From positions 17,282-81,281 of the forward strand of contig JADCRZ010000029.1 in the NCBI GenBank assembly GCA_015069695.1: a DNA stretch of 64,000 bases, given 5' to 3'. Below, piece after piece: positions 55,272 through 64,000 of the stretch. The DNA comes from Williamsia sp. GTDB lineage: Bacteria; Bacteroidota; Bacteroidia; Chitinophagales; Chitinophagaceae. Under the pieces are notes generated by a model, which ran no database searches, had not been told where the DNA came from, and saw only the letters and a list, made by a program, of their open reading frames with translations. The translations under genes and the position numbers were made by a program. Each line of letters opens with the position of its first letter. Positions within the stretch are counted from its first letter, which is position 1.

Positions 55272-56282
55272 ATGAAAGTATATGCAACGCTTGGTGATGG
55301 GATTGAAGCATTGCAGGTGAAAGAATTACCTACTCCGAAAGTAGAGAGTGAAGAAGTTTTAGTCAAAATGAAATCAGTTTCTCTAAACTTCCGTGATTTA
55401 CTTGTTATCAACGGCGTGGCGAGTTGGAAACCAGTATCCCAGCGTATTCCGGTTTCAGCCGGCGTTGGCGAAATAACTTCGATTGGTAAAAATGTTTCAA
55501 AGTGGAAAGTTGGCGATGTTGTCGCCGGTATTTTCCTTCCAAAATGGCTGGAAGGAAACTTAACAGCAGAAGCATATATTTTGCCACTTGGAGGCCCGAT
55601 AGCGGATGGTGTACTTGCCGAGTATGTTGTATTCAATCAACAATCAATCGTAAAAGTTCCAGCTAATTTATCAAACACGGAAGCAGCAACTTTACCAGTA
55701 GCAGCACTAACAGCGTGGCATGCTGTTGCAAGGCGAAGCCAAGTTAAGGATGGAGAAACTGTTTTAATTCAAGGAACCGGTGGTGTCTCCTTATTTGCAT
55801 TGCAGTTTGCCAAAGCAATGGGAGGAAAAATAATAGCTTTGTCGAGCAGTGATGAAAAACTTGAAAGAGTCAAAGCATTAGGTGCTTCTAATACAATTAA
55901 TTATAAAAAACATGCTGATTGGGATAAAAAAGTTCTTGATTTAACTGATGGCAGGGGCGTTGAGCATGTTATAGAAGTTGTTGGCGGTGAAAATTTGAAT
56001 CGTTCACTGAATGCAGTTAAAATTGGCGGCACAATATCCTTTATAGGCTTGATGGCAGGTTTAAGCGCACCTATCAACACGTATCAATTCGTCTCGAAAA
56101 ACATTCGTATTCACGGTATCGAAACCGGGTCGCGGAAAATGTTCGAAGAAATGAATCGATTTATTGAGCTGCATGGAATAAACCCGGTTATTGATAGAGT
56201 ATTTTCTTTTATTCAAATAAAAGATGCTTTAAAGTATCTTGAAAGCGGATCTCACTTTGGAAAAGTTATAATTGATTTCTAA
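55272..56282 (+). CDS. Zinc-type MDR family NAD(P)-dependent oxidoreductase
   Basis: The 336-residue cytosolic protein is a medium-chain dehydrogenase/reductase. It has the GroES-like N-terminal part (VSLNFRDLLVINGVASWKPV, VSAGVGEITSIGKNVSKWKV), the nucleotide-binding loop VLIQGTGGVSLFALQFAKAM and VKALGASNTINYKKH, and the family's C-terminal KDALKYLESGSHFGKVII. The cysteine and histidine ligands of the catalytic zinc are not obvious, so it is closer to the quinone oxidoreductase-like branch. The gene is more AT-rich than the glycan genes and is flanked by a dead gene and insertion sequences, suggesting acquisition by transfer. Confidence 0.9.
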   Translation: MKVYATLGDGIEALQVKELPTPKVESEEVLVKMKSVSLNFRDLLVINGVASWKPVSQRIPVSAGVGEITSIGKNVSKWKVGDVVAGIFLPKWLEGNLTAEAYILPLGGPIADGVLAEYVVFNQQSIVKVPANLSNTEAATLPVAALTAWHAVARRSQVKDGETVLIQGTGGVSLFALQFAKAMGGKIIALSSSDEKLERVKALGASNTINYKKHADWDKKVLDLTDGRGVEHVIEVVGGENLNRSLNAVKIGGTISFIGLMAGLSAPINTYQFVSKNIRIHGIETGSRKMFEEMNRFIELHGINPVIDRVFSFIQIKDALKYLESGSHFGKVIIDF

Positions 56283-56799
56283 CTTACAGAAAATGATTTA
56301 TCGAGAATTACTCGGTTGGGATGTATACGAACCGCCAACATATCTTTTATAGTATCATTATTGGAAACAATACAGCAAACAGATTTTATTCTTTAAATTC
56401 AAAAGCAGGTATAGTTGCTTGGTCAATACTTGCAAAAAGCTGCGCTGCTCAACTACCAATCGTTGATGACTGCTTCATTTATTATTGAAGTTATGTTGGA
56501 GACCTTTATGAATTGGATAAAAAAGGGAATCAGCTGCGGTATCTTGGATTTCTAATCTTCACATCCCAGATCGGGGTCAGTTTTGGCTGGTGAAATAAGG
56601 GTAAGCTTTGATGTCTTACTTCATTTTCATGCTTTTACTTTGCCACGGTTTGAGCTGAAGCGACACAAAGTCTTGGTACAGCAGAAAGCCGTATATGATG
56701 TGCGCTGCATTCCACAACTACGACATAAAAGACAACTGCGATAAAAATGAATATTTCCCAACTTGAGAGGTCAGCACTAATTCTAATTAATATTTCAAC
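56283..56799. other. AT-rich intergenic stretch left of IS66
   Basis: These 517 bases carry no reading frame I can tie to a known protein on either strand. They do not contain the missing 3' part of the IS3 orfB that a simple IS66 insertion would predict. Confidence 0.45.
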
Positions 56800-56820
56800 G
56801 TATTCCTCCGGTGAAGTACC
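56800..56820 (+). repeat. IS66 left terminal inverted repeat
   Basis: Starts GTATTCCTCCGGTGAAGTAC. It agrees with the complement of the right end at 19 of 21 positions. Confidence 0.85.
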
Positions 56821-56874
56821 TATTTCCCATTGTTTTACAGGTGTGTAGTTTTGCTGACAATCAACAGCATCATC

Positions 56875-57174
56875 ATGCAAGCACCGCAAGAGACTAAAGA
56901 AACCATGTTCGCCCACATCCGCCAGTGGCAAGCAAGTGGAGCATCACAGAAAGCATTCTGCCAGGCCAATCAGATCCGCTATCACGTGTTTCATTACTGG
57001 TACAGCCTTTTCAAAAAGACAGATGAGAAAACATCGCCAGCTCCTGCAAGCTTTGTCAGGCTGGATGTTCCCAATGTTCCAGCTGACTTGTCCGCCGAAT
57101 TGAGCCTGCCGGCCGGCACCCGGATCACCTTCTACCAGCCCGTCAGCAGCGATTACCTCAGAAGCCTTCTGTAG
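56875..57174 (+). CDS. IS66 accessory protein TnpA
   Basis: From the ATG at 56875 the product is 99 residues and shows the TnpA helix-turn-helix region (FAHIRQWQASGASQKAFCQA, YHVFHYWYSLFKK). An upstream ATG at 56830 in the same frame would add residues read from the terminal region and was not chosen. It is followed after three bases by tnpB. Confidence 0.85.
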   Translation: MQAPQETKETMFAHIRQWQASGASQKAFCQANQIRYHVFHYWYSLFKKTDEKTSPAPASFVRLDVPNVPADLSAELSLPAGTRITFYQPVSSDYLRSLL

Positions 57175-57177
57175 TCT

Positions 57178-57540
57178 ATGCTGCATCTGTCTGCATACCA
57201 GCGTTATTTTCTCTATCCCGGAGATACCAACATGCGTAAAAGTTTTGATTCGCTCAGCGGCATGGTCTCCAGCCTCATGAAGCATAACGTGCTGAGTGGC
57301 GACATATTCATCTTTGTGAACCGGCGCCGTAACCACATTAAATTGCTACATTGGGAAGGCGATGGCTTTGCGCTATATCACAAAAGGCTCGAGAAAGGCA
57401 CTTATGAACTGCCTGTTAGCAATCCGGCAACTTCATCCGTTACGCTCAGTTATTCAGCGCTTCTGCTTATGCTGCAGGGCATCACGCTGACCAGTGTCAC
57501 AAGGAGAAAAAGATATCACCATAACCCAGCAAGTGTATAA
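57178..57540 (+). CDS. IS66 accessory protein TnpB
   Basis: The 120-residue product matches IS66 Orf2/TnpB: YFLYPGDTNMRKSFDSLSGM, GDIFIFVNRRRNHIKLLHWE and DGFALYHKRLEKGTYELP are the family blocks. It appears full length and is required with TnpA and TnpC for transposition of full IS66 elements. Confidence 0.92.
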   Translation: MLHLSAYQRYFLYPGDTNMRKSFDSLSGMVSSLMKHNVLSGDIFIFVNRRRNHIKLLHWEGDGFALYHKRLEKGTYELPVSNPATSSVTLSYSALLLMLQGITLTSVTRRKRYHHNPASV

Positions 57541-57595
57541 AAATTATAGTTGAAAGCCTTGTTGACACTGCATTTATACAGACATTTGCACCCGT

Positions 57596-59088
57596 ATGCA
57601 ACAGGGGCCAGACTACAAACAACTCTACGAACAGCAATCCCTGTTGGTAGAGGCCATGCAGCAGAAACTGGCTTCTGTAACCCATCAGGTAGCCGAACTC
57701 CAAAGGCTCGTCTTCGGCAGTAAAACAGAAAAGTTTATTCCTTCTGTCCTGGAAACATCTACCCAATTGGAACTGGACATGCCGGTGGAGCAACCAGCCA
57801 AACCAGCACCGCCAAAGTACAGCAGATCACCTACAGCAGACAGCTCAAAACGCCAGACGCCAACTGCGTCCATCCGGTACGTATGAAGCTGCCTGAACAC
57901 CTGGAGCGCAGAGACATCATTGTTGAGCCGGATGAGACGCAAGGAATGCGAAAGATCGGGGAAGAGATCACCGAGGAACTGGAGTACGAGCCCGGTAAAC
58001 TGTATGTCAACCGCTACATACGGCCTAAGTACGTGAGTGCCGACAACGCCAGCATCGTGATCGCACCGATGGTAGACCGCCCGCTTCCCAAAGCGATTGC
58101 TGGACCAGGGCTGCTGGCTCAGATTGTCATTGACAAATATGTTGATCACTTGCCCCTGCACCGTCAGCAGCAACGCTTTTCCAGAGAGAATGTTAACCTG
58201 GCGTACTCCACCATCACCGATTGGGTGAGTGCCACCTGCAAGCTGATCGCACCTTTGTACGATGCACTGAAAAAAGAAGTGCTGGCATCCGATTATCTGC
58301 ATGTGGATGAGAGTCCGATCAAAGTGCTGGACCGGGACAAGAAGGGTGAAACACACCGGGGCTACTACTGGGTATATCACAACAGTCTGGCAGACATGGT
58401 GCTCTTCGATTATCAGCCGGGAAGAGGAAGAGAAGGTCCGTCCCGGATGCTGGAAGACTTCCAGGGTCATTTACAAACAGATGGTTACTCGGCATACAAC
58501 ATCTTTCAACACAAAGAAGGGGTGACCCTGTTACACTGCATGGCACATGCTCGGCGGAAGTTCTATGAAGCAAGGGACAACGATGCTGTTCGGTCAGCGT
58601 ATGTGCTGGAACGTATACAGCAACTGTATGCCGTAGAACGTAAGGTTACAGAAGGGCAGTTAACTGCTGAGCAGGCGTTGGAAATCCGCACACAGGAAGC
58701 TGTACCCATCCTGGAAGCGCTGGACAAGTGGATGAAAAAAGCGTATGCAGAAGTGCTACCCAAAAGCACGATCGGCAAAGCGCTGGCTTATAGCATACAA
58801 CGGTGGCCGGAGTTGATGATCTACACCACGGATGGAAAGCTGAACATCGACAACAATCCGGTAGAAAACAGCATCAGACCCGTGGCGGTGGGCAGGAAGA
58901 ACTACTTATTTGCAGGCAGCCATGAAGCGGCACAGAGATCGGCGATGCTGTATTCGCTGCTAGGCACCTGCAAACTACATGGCATCAATCCGTTCAGCTG
59001 GCTCAAGGATGTGCTGGAAAAAATTGCCGCTCATCCTATCAACAAAATAGCTGAACTGCTGCCACAGAACTACCCAACTGCGCTGTAG
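57596..59088 (+). pseudogene. IS66 transposase TnpC, frameshifted
   Basis: The gene is in two frames. 57596-57886 gives the coiled-coil start (LYEQQSLLVEAMQQKLASVT, LQRLVFGSKTEKF) and then runs out of homology. The rest, in the other frame, is clear from about 57808 (TAKVQQITYSRQ) through MKLPEHLERRDIIVEP to the stop at 59088. The DDE acids are present (DYLHVDESPIKVLD, LQTDGYSAYN, DNNPVENSIRPVAVGR). A net loss of one base (or gain of two) within about 57785-57810 explains the break; no typical slippery heptamer is seen there. Unless a sequencing error is responsible, this copy cannot make a full transposase. Confidence 0.85.
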
Positions 59089-59101
59089 TAAGCTTTACAC
59101 T

Positions 59102-59617
59102 TTACTTCTTGTGGTACTTCACCGGAGGCTTACCTTCCCTGCACCACTCGGCTGTCATAGTGTTGCTGATACTCCAGTTTACAACATATCGGGTATGCAA
59201 GTCTATGATAGCGCACAGGTACATGAAGCCCTTCTTCATCGGAATGTACGTGATGTCAGTTGCCCATACCTGGTTTGGTCTGTCGATTACAAGGCCTTTG
59301 AGCAAATAGGGATATATTTTGTGGCCCTTGCCCGGCTTACTGGTGTTCCGACCCCGGAACAGGGTCTTCCATCCCATTATACCCATCAGGCGGGCCACCC
59401 TTTTGCGATTGACAGCGTAGCCTTGATCCTGCAACCAGGCGGTGAGCCGACGGATACCATAGAACGGTGTTTTAAAATATTGTTCATCCAACAACCGCAT
59501 GATGATCAAATTTTCTTCACTTTCCAGGCAAGGAGTATAATAAATTCCGCTGCGATGCATACTGAGCAGCCGACACTGCTCGACCAGACTTAATTGACAA
59601 TGGTCTTTCTCAATCAT
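59102..59617 (-). pseudogene. IS3-family OrfB, truncated by IS66
   Basis: 171 codons remain of an IS3-type OrfB. It has the HTH_21 region (YFKTPFYGIRRLTAWLQDQG) and the first catalytic acid ([19 protein letters not shown]), then [13 protein letters not shown]. From 59133 leftward the frame reads IS66 sequence and ends after eleven foreign codons. The second aspartate and the glutamate of the DDE triad are lost. The frame is -1 relative to orfA, with an A8G slippery run between them (59650-59658 on the plus strand). Confidence 0.9.
59113..59133 (-). repeat. IS66 right terminal inverted repeat
   Basis: On the minus strand it starts GTAAGCCTCCGGTGAAG, the GTAA start usual in the family. It matches the left end at 19 of 21 positions. 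Confidence 0.85.
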
Positions 59618-59987
59618 GGATTTACGCTCGGCAAGAGGTTTTACTGCAACTTTTTTTTAAGAAAGTCATTTTCCACTTTCAGTTGGCCTATTTGCGCGTA
59701 CAACCTTTCGGTATCAGCTTCCTTTTGCTTTTGATCACTGTCGCTTTTGTCATCAAAGACACTGGTGGCCTTGCTTAAGAACTCCCGTTTCCAGGTGTTG
59801 ATCTGAGTGGGATGCACTTTATGCTTTTTAGCGAGTTCTTCGATGGTACTGCGTTCCTTGAGTGCTTCCAGGACGACTTTTGATTTGAATTCAGCTGTGA
59901 ATTTTCGTCTGCTTTGTTTTGTCATGATGTAGGTAATTTAAAGATAAAAATTTCTATCTTAATTACCTGCCCTGTTTCCAGGGTACA
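59134..59987 (-). mobile_element. IS3-family element, truncated, lying inside an IS256 remnant
   Basis: Its 5' end (minus strand TGTACCCTGGAAACAGGG from 59987) interrupts the IS256 transposase, and its 3' part is replaced by IS66 at 59133. Only orfA and about 60 percent of orfB remain. It is unrelated to the IS3 copy at 45122. Confidence 0.82.
59641..59925 (-). CDS. IS3-family transposase OrfA (second element)
   Basis: The 94-residue protein has the HTH_Tnp_1 pattern (RRKFTAEFKSKVVLEALKE, LAKKHKVHPTQINTWKREF) and the C-terminal coiled coil ending NDFLKKKLQ. A run of eight A's followed by G near its 3' end is the usual -1 frameshift site leading into orfB. The gene itself is intact but its element is broken. 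Confidence 0.9.
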   Translation of the reverse strand: MTKQSRRKFTAEFKSKVVLEALKERSTIEELAKKHKVHPTQINTWKREFLSKATSVFDDKSDSDQKQKEADTERLYAQIGQLKVENDFLKKKLQ

Positions 59988-61000
59988 CTATAGCGTCTGA
60001 TGTCTTCGGTGTACTTGAAATAGGTAGACAGCTTATGCCAGTTGTCCTGCCAGGACTTGATGACCACCGGATACTTTTTGGCCCATTTATCTGAAAGCTT
60101 TTCCAGGTTTACTTCCGCCAAATCTTTTGTGGGCGCCTTGTACACGGGTTTGAGTTCTTCCAGGAACTCCTTCTGGTCCTTTGTGGCCACATACTTCAAA
60201 GAATTGCGGATCTGATGCACCACGCAGCTCTGGACTTCCGTCCTGGGAAAGATGCTGGCAATGGCTTGCCCAAAACCCTGCAGGTTGTCTATGCAGGCGA
60301 TGAGCATGTCTTTGACACCCCGGTTATTGAGGTCGGTCAAAACGCTCAACCAGAAGTTAGCCCCTTCGTTCTCTGAAACATACACGCCGATCAGCTCCTT
60401 CCGGCCTTCCAGGTTGATGCCCAGGATATTGTATACAGCCCGTGGTTTCACTTTTCCCTGCTCCTTTACTTTATAGTGGATGGCATCCATCCAGACGATA
60501 CAGTACAGTTCATCTAGGGGCCGGCTCTGCCATTCCTTTACCAGCGGCATGATACGCTCGGTAATGGAGCTAAGCGTGTCATGGGAGATATCCATGTCAT
60601 ACATTTCCTTGATGTGCTGGGAGATGTCTCTGAGACTCATGCCGATGCCATACATGCCAATTATGCGGTCCTGCAGGCTGTCAGCCAGGATCGTTTCTCG
60701 TTTTTTGATGTTCTCCGGCTCGAAGCTGCCGTTGCGGTCCCGGCTAGTAGTGAGTTCCACCTGTCCATCAGATGTCTTGACTGTTTTGGAGACCTTGCCG
60801 TTTTTACGGTTGGAGGAAGGTTGCTCTTCTGGGTCAGATAGGTGGTTGTCGAGTTCAGCCTCCAGGGCTGCTTCCAGAAATTGTTTGAATAAGGGAGCAA
60901 AAGCGCCGCCTTTGCCGGTGAGAGATTTGCCGGAACGAAACTGTTCGAGGGCTTGCTTTTTGATCGATTCCAGATCGACCCGTTCGTGTTTGTTTTCCAT
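59963..61000 (-). pseudogene. IS256-family (Mutator-type) transposase, truncated by IS3
   Basis: 345 codons remain of a protein that is usually about 400. Present are the N-terminal region, ILADSLQDRIIGMYGIGMSL, the first two DDE aspartates (YCIVWMDAIHYKVK and MLIACIDNLQGFGQAIAS) and SCVVHQIRNSLKYVA. The frame is cut after EDIRRY, just before the region that would carry the catalytic glutamate (TTNAxEG in relatives). The last codons come from the IS3 end. The protein should be inactive. Confidence 0.9.
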
Positions 61001-61053
61001 TGTCTGTGTTTGAAGTTATGATTAACTCCTGACACAGTTCTTTTTACAGTCTC
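59988..61053 (-). mobile_element. IS256-family element remnant
   Basis: The right boundary is placed at about 61053, where minus-strand sequence starts GAGACTGTAAAAAGAACTGT, a typical outer end for this family. The left part is lost at the IS3 junction (59987/59988). Beyond 61053 base composition falls sharply toward AT. Confidence 0.78.
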
Positions 61054-61247
61054 GATTCTTCAATATATCTTGAAGATGTTACTTTATTATTATGAATATT
61101 TGTATTCCAAAATGCACATTAATAAGTGTAATTCTTTGGAGTAAAAAAAGTACAAAAGTAGTTAATAAGTCTTAGTTTTAGGTCATTCATTTGATATCTG
61201 TACCCTATACTTGGTTTATAATTATCTCCCATCTTCAGATATCTACA

Positions 61248-64000
61248 ATGGAAAATTTGAAAGGCACAAGAAGTGTTATTCAACCTCAAAACGAAACATC
61301 AGTTACAAAGGGATTAACTGATGATAGCACCTATTTTTCGATCATTTTTTCATCCGATCCTCAATTACCTTGGGCAGAAACTGACGTAAGTAGCCCAACA
61401 ATTTTTTTTTATGGTGATGAAAACAATATAAGCGAAACGAAGGGTTTTTCTGCTGCATACAGATTATATCAGAATTACCACACTTACATCATTACTTCGA
61501 CTGAAGATCTAAATGCCAACAAATGGAATTTCCCCTCGGAAAATTTGAAAGCTACCCAAAATGCTCCCATATTATCGGATTCCTCTCCAGCTGGTGTTAG
61601 TTTTAACACCAAAGTCTATATTGCTGTACGTGATAATGTTGATAATTCAATTAAAATATTTTCAAATACCACTCCAAGCAGTACAAGTAATTGGAATGTC
61701 GAAAGTTCTTTAGATGGTGCGCAAGGGTATCGAACTTTTGAAACTCCTATATTGATTGCAACTGCCGATAACCTTTATCTTGCATTTAAAGGAGAAGATA
61801 ATTATTTCAATCTTGCAATGCTGAATTCGAGTGGAAATTGGCAAAGGATCTGTAGATTAACTGATGTCATAATGACATCTCAGCCGGCTCTAGCAATATT
61901 GGATTTTACAATAATTGTAGCCTTTACCTTTCAACCAATCGGTAATCGTCCAAACGTTTATACAGTCAGAATCAAATTGGATGGCGCTGTCGAATCCCAA
62001 AATTACCCGAACATCAACTCCGATACTGGTGTGGCTCTAGCAAAATACGGTAACAAAGGATGCTATCTGGCGTACGTATCAAATAAATTAGTGAATATTA
62101 TCACATCGAAAGACGGTAAGTTCTCAAGCGCCGAACCTTATCAAATTCCTTTTGTAGGGACTGATTCTACTCCTTCATTAGCTAGTTCTAAAAACAGATT
62201 ATGTTGTGTATATCGGACAACAGCAAAATCTCATTTTTTCTTTGTTACTGAATATGAGGACAATAAAAATTGGACATCACCTATCAGACTGCCATTTAAT
62301 AGGGAAAATAATAACAGTCAGGGTGGAAGGGACAATGAAACAGATGAACCGTTTTCTATTTCTCAAATTAACGGAACTTATAAAAGCATATCAAAACTGG
62401 CGCTAGATTCTATGAATTCCAAATATCCTGTTCAGTGTGTTATTGTGAACGGTGATTTGACAACAAATGGAAGCATTGATAATGCGAACAAGTATTTGGA
62501 CACACTCAATTACCTAAAGACTTATAAAGATGTGCCGTACCATCTTGGATTGGGAAATCATGACATTGGAGAGCAATCGAGCTCAACAAAAGGAAGTGTT
62601 TATTTGATTAATAAAATAATCTATCAAGAATCACAAAGTTTGATTGATTTGACACCATCGAAAGACGATAAACAAATTATGTATCTTACAGGAAGTTTAG
62701 CCTATCAAATTCTTGTGAATAAAGTTTTGATAATCCAGTTGCACAATTTCCCCTCCTTCATGAAATCTTTCACAACTGTTGAAGATGGTCGTATAAAACA
62801 ATTTCAAATAATCCCAGATTTCGCATATATAGAGAATTTACTCAGTGCGGCTGCTACAAAATCATATACAGCGATTATATGTATGCATGATTATGGCACT
62901 CTCTTTAAAAGTTCAAATGATGACGGTACACCTAATCCATCGTATAAGCATTTTAACCAACTAGTAAAAAGATATAACGTTTCTGCAGTTATTGTAGGCC
63001 ATATACATCAACAATACGGGCGTCATGGAAAATTGGGGAATGATGTTACACCTTTATATAAATGTGGATCTTCTACTTACCAGAATTATTTGGTAGTAAA
63101 TTTTGATTTTTTCAACCGAAAGGGAATGGTGATCCCTGTTTTCTTTAACGATTTAAATGATGCAAGTGATTATCACTTTCAAATGGATAACTGTGATGAA
63201 TTCAAATTATTACCCACTTCTGTGGGGCCTTTAGAACAATGGCCGATGAGTAAGGATGACACTTATACTAATGCAGGGCGTTTGGGTGTATCTAAATCAA
63301 CAGTGCAAATAATACAGAGTGGACCTAGAGCAACCGAAAATAGAATATGTCTTCTAATCGATGCTCAAGACTGTCTTTATTCGGCTATAATCATCTCCAC
63401 CAATATCTATGGTGGCTGGCATATCTCCCCAACTGATTTATATATCGCATGCGGAGATATTGATGGAGATAAATGCTCAGAGATCGTAGTTGTCAGTCGC
63501 GATGCAAACAACATAGGTTTGCTTAAATGCAACAAAGACAACGGTCTAGAATGTACATGGAAAATGACTAGGTTCCTTTCAGGAGGTTGGCCTATTGACA
63601 TGAATAATTCATATGTTGCTTGTGGAAATATTAGTGGTGATGCCAAGTCTGAGATTATTGTAGTTAATACTACGAACAGCCGAATCGGTTTACTTAATTT
63701 TGACGGTAAGTCTGGTTTGCAGTGCGTATGGCAATCAAAGAAATCAATCCCTGGAAATTGGAATATAAATCCGAGTGATTTATATGTTGCATGTGGAGAC
63801 ATTGATGGAGATGGTAAATCTGAAGTCATTGTGGTAAGCCGATATAATAACAACTTTGAAGATCGTTATATCGGCATACTCAAATCTGTTGACAAATTAA
63901 GCTTGCAGTGCACTTGGAATACCAAACAGCCAATTCCTGGAACACCAACTTCTGCAAGCTGGTATATGGATCCGAATGATTTATATGTTGCATGTGGAGA
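61248..64000 (+). CDS. Split calcineurin-like phosphoesterase with an inserted propeller and FG-GAP repeats (3' end outside window)
   Basis: An ATG at 61248 opens 917 codons without a stop to the window edge. Residues about 28-40 carry a first metal motif (FSSDPQLPW), and the other phosphoesterase motifs come only from about residue 400: VIVNGDLTTNG, LGLGNHDIGE, ICMHDYG and VGHIHQQYGRHG. The roughly 330 residues in between look like a lectin-type propeller (repeats such as GVSFNTKVYIAVRD, DSTPSLASSKNRLCCVYR). After residue about 700 come FG-GAP/VCBS repeats (DLYVACGDIDGDGKSEVIVV). There is no signal peptide at the start. DPQ-type phosphoesterases of similar plan occur in some bacterial toxins, but the role here is unknown. 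The gene is AT-rich and abuts an IS nest, suggesting transfer. Confidence 0.85.
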   Translation, partial: MENLKGTRSVIQPQNETSVTKGLTDDSTYFSIIFSSDPQLPWAETDVSSPTIFFYGDENNISETKGFSAAYRLYQNYHTYIITSTEDLNANKWNFPSENLKATQNAPILSDSSPAGVSFNTKVYIAVRDNVDNSIKIFSNTTPSSTSNWNVESSLDGAQGYRTFETPILIATADNLYLAFKGEDNYFNLAMLNSSGNWQRICRLTDVIMTSQPALAILDFTIIVAFTFQPIGNRPNVYTVRIKLDGAVESQNYPNINSDTGVALAKYGNKGCYLAYVSNKLVNIITSKDGKFSSAEPYQIPFVGTDSTPSLASSKNRLCCVYRTTAKSHFFFVTEYEDNKNWTSPIRLPFNRENNNSQGGRDNETDEPFSISQINGTYKSISKLALDSMNSKYPVQCVIVNGDLTTNGSIDNANKYLDTLNYLKTYKDVPYHLGLGNHDIGEQSSSTKGSVYLINKIIYQESQSLIDLTPSKDDKQIMYLTGSLAYQILVNKVLIIQLHNFPSFMKSFTTVEDGRIKQFQIIPDFAYIENLLSAAATKSYTAIICMHDYGTLFKSSNDDGTPNPSYKHFNQLVKRYNVSAVIVGHIHQQYGRHGKLGNDVTPLYKCGSSTYQNYLVVNFDFFNRKGMVIPVFFNDLNDASDYHFQMDNCDEFKLLPTSVGPLEQWPMSKDDTYTNAGRLGVSKSTVQIIQSGPRATENRICLLIDAQDCLYSAIIISTNIYGGWHISPTDLYIACGDIDGDKCSEIVVVSRDANNIGLLKCNKDNGLECTWKMTRFLSGGWPIDMNNSYVACGNISGDAKSEIIVVNTTNSRIGLLNFDGKSGLQCVWQSKKSIPGNWNINPSDLYVACGDIDGDGKSEVIVVSRYNNNFEDRYIGILKSVDKLSLQCTWNTKQPIPGTPTSASWYMDPNDLYVACG
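63435..64000 (+). repeat. FG-GAP-type tandem repeats
   Basis: Repeat units begin near 63435, 63606, 63777 and 63978, with periods of about 171-201 bases (57-67 residues). Each opens DLYxACGDIDGD or a variant. The 23 bases at 63777-63799 recur exactly at 63978-64000, showing recent duplication. The array continues outside the window. Confidence 0.8.

Larger units (their letters stand above)
56800..59133 (+). mobile_element. IS66-family insertion sequence
   Basis: A 2334-base element with terminal inverted repeats (56800-56820 and 59113-59133) and the three genes tnpA, tnpB and tnpC of the family in order. The eight bases to the left (ATTTCAAC) and right (CTTCCCTG) do not match, so the target duplication expected of IS66 is absent. 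The right end breaks the IS3 orfB next to it. Confidence 0.88.

Noticed and set aside
56635..56931. Minus-strand open frame crossing the IS66 left end
   Set aside because: Begins inside IS66 and runs out through its terminal repeat; no homology recognised, and it does not supply the missing IS3 orfB.
63407..63853. Minus-strand open frame of 148 codons
   Set aside because: It is the antisense shadow of the FG-GAP repeats; its apparent repetition only mirrors theirs.
1..64000. CRISPR arrays, tRNA or rRNA genes
   Set aside because: No regularly spaced short repeats, cloverleaf-like sequences or rRNA core motifs were seen; the only tandem repeats are protein-coding.

Overview
The window looks like part of a chromosome from a glycan-degrading Bacteroidota, probably of the family Chitinophagaceae. 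The evidence is three SusC/SusD pairs, a periplasmic hybrid two-component sensor, FAS1 and DUF5007-like lipoproteins beside SusCD, a type IX secretion sorting domain, a NagB/PIG-L fusion, and TAnnTTTG-like -7 promoter elements. Genus cannot be decided from what is visible. No rRNA, tRNA or CRISPR array was seen.

Bases 1-43000 are a large polysaccharide utilisation region. The left block holds a GH2 gene cut by the window edge, nagB with a deacetylase-like domain, a divergent FHS-family sugar transporter, and a minus-strand operon running SusC, SusD, heparinase II/III-like lyase, GH88 and GH29. A plus-strand hybrid sensor lies upstream of that operon. The middle block is one long minus-strand series from 36831 down to 18513: SusC, SusD, FAS1, DUF5007-like, SusC, SusD, phosphoesterase/PQQ-propeller fusion, GH109, small-molecule kinase, threonine-dehydrogenase-like SDR and DUF3472. 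The right block has a LacI regulator, a CBM9-like protein, a large GH31 and a frameshifted GH123-like gene. Taken together (lyase and GH88 for uronic acids, GH109, GH31 and GH123 for N-acetylgalactosamine, GH29 for fucose, a hexosamine kinase-like protein, NagB), the inferred target is a GalNAc-containing, partly uronic or fucosylated glycan such as a glycosaminoglycan or mucin-like chain. Six copies of a GCAAACGTTTGC-type palindrome lie at four promoter regions in this block and fit the PurR/LacI operator type, so the local LacI protein probably co-regulates them.

Bases 45100-47600 contain an intact-looking IS3-family element abutting the orphan C-terminus of a type IX-secreted protein, then a lipoprotein gene. 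Bases 47600-54800 form a compact unit: two beta-lactamase-fold serine hydrolases flank a NarL-type response regulator and its propeller histidine kinase. The palindrome TCACAT-N4-ATGTGA stands upstream of both hydrolases and, with one mismatch, upstream of the response regulator. In two of the three cases it is exactly 23 bases ahead of a good -7 box. This looks like a previously unmarked small regulon.

Bases 54800-61053 are a decayed region: a methyltransferase remnant, an AT-richer MDR oxidoreductase, and a nest of insertion sequences (IS66 in a truncated IS3 in a truncated IS256). From 61248 to the window end an AT-rich reading frame without a stop encodes an unusual protein. It has a calcineurin-like phosphoesterase whose first metal motif is separated from the rest by about 330 residues that look like a beta-propeller, followed by FG-GAP repeats and with no evident signal peptide.
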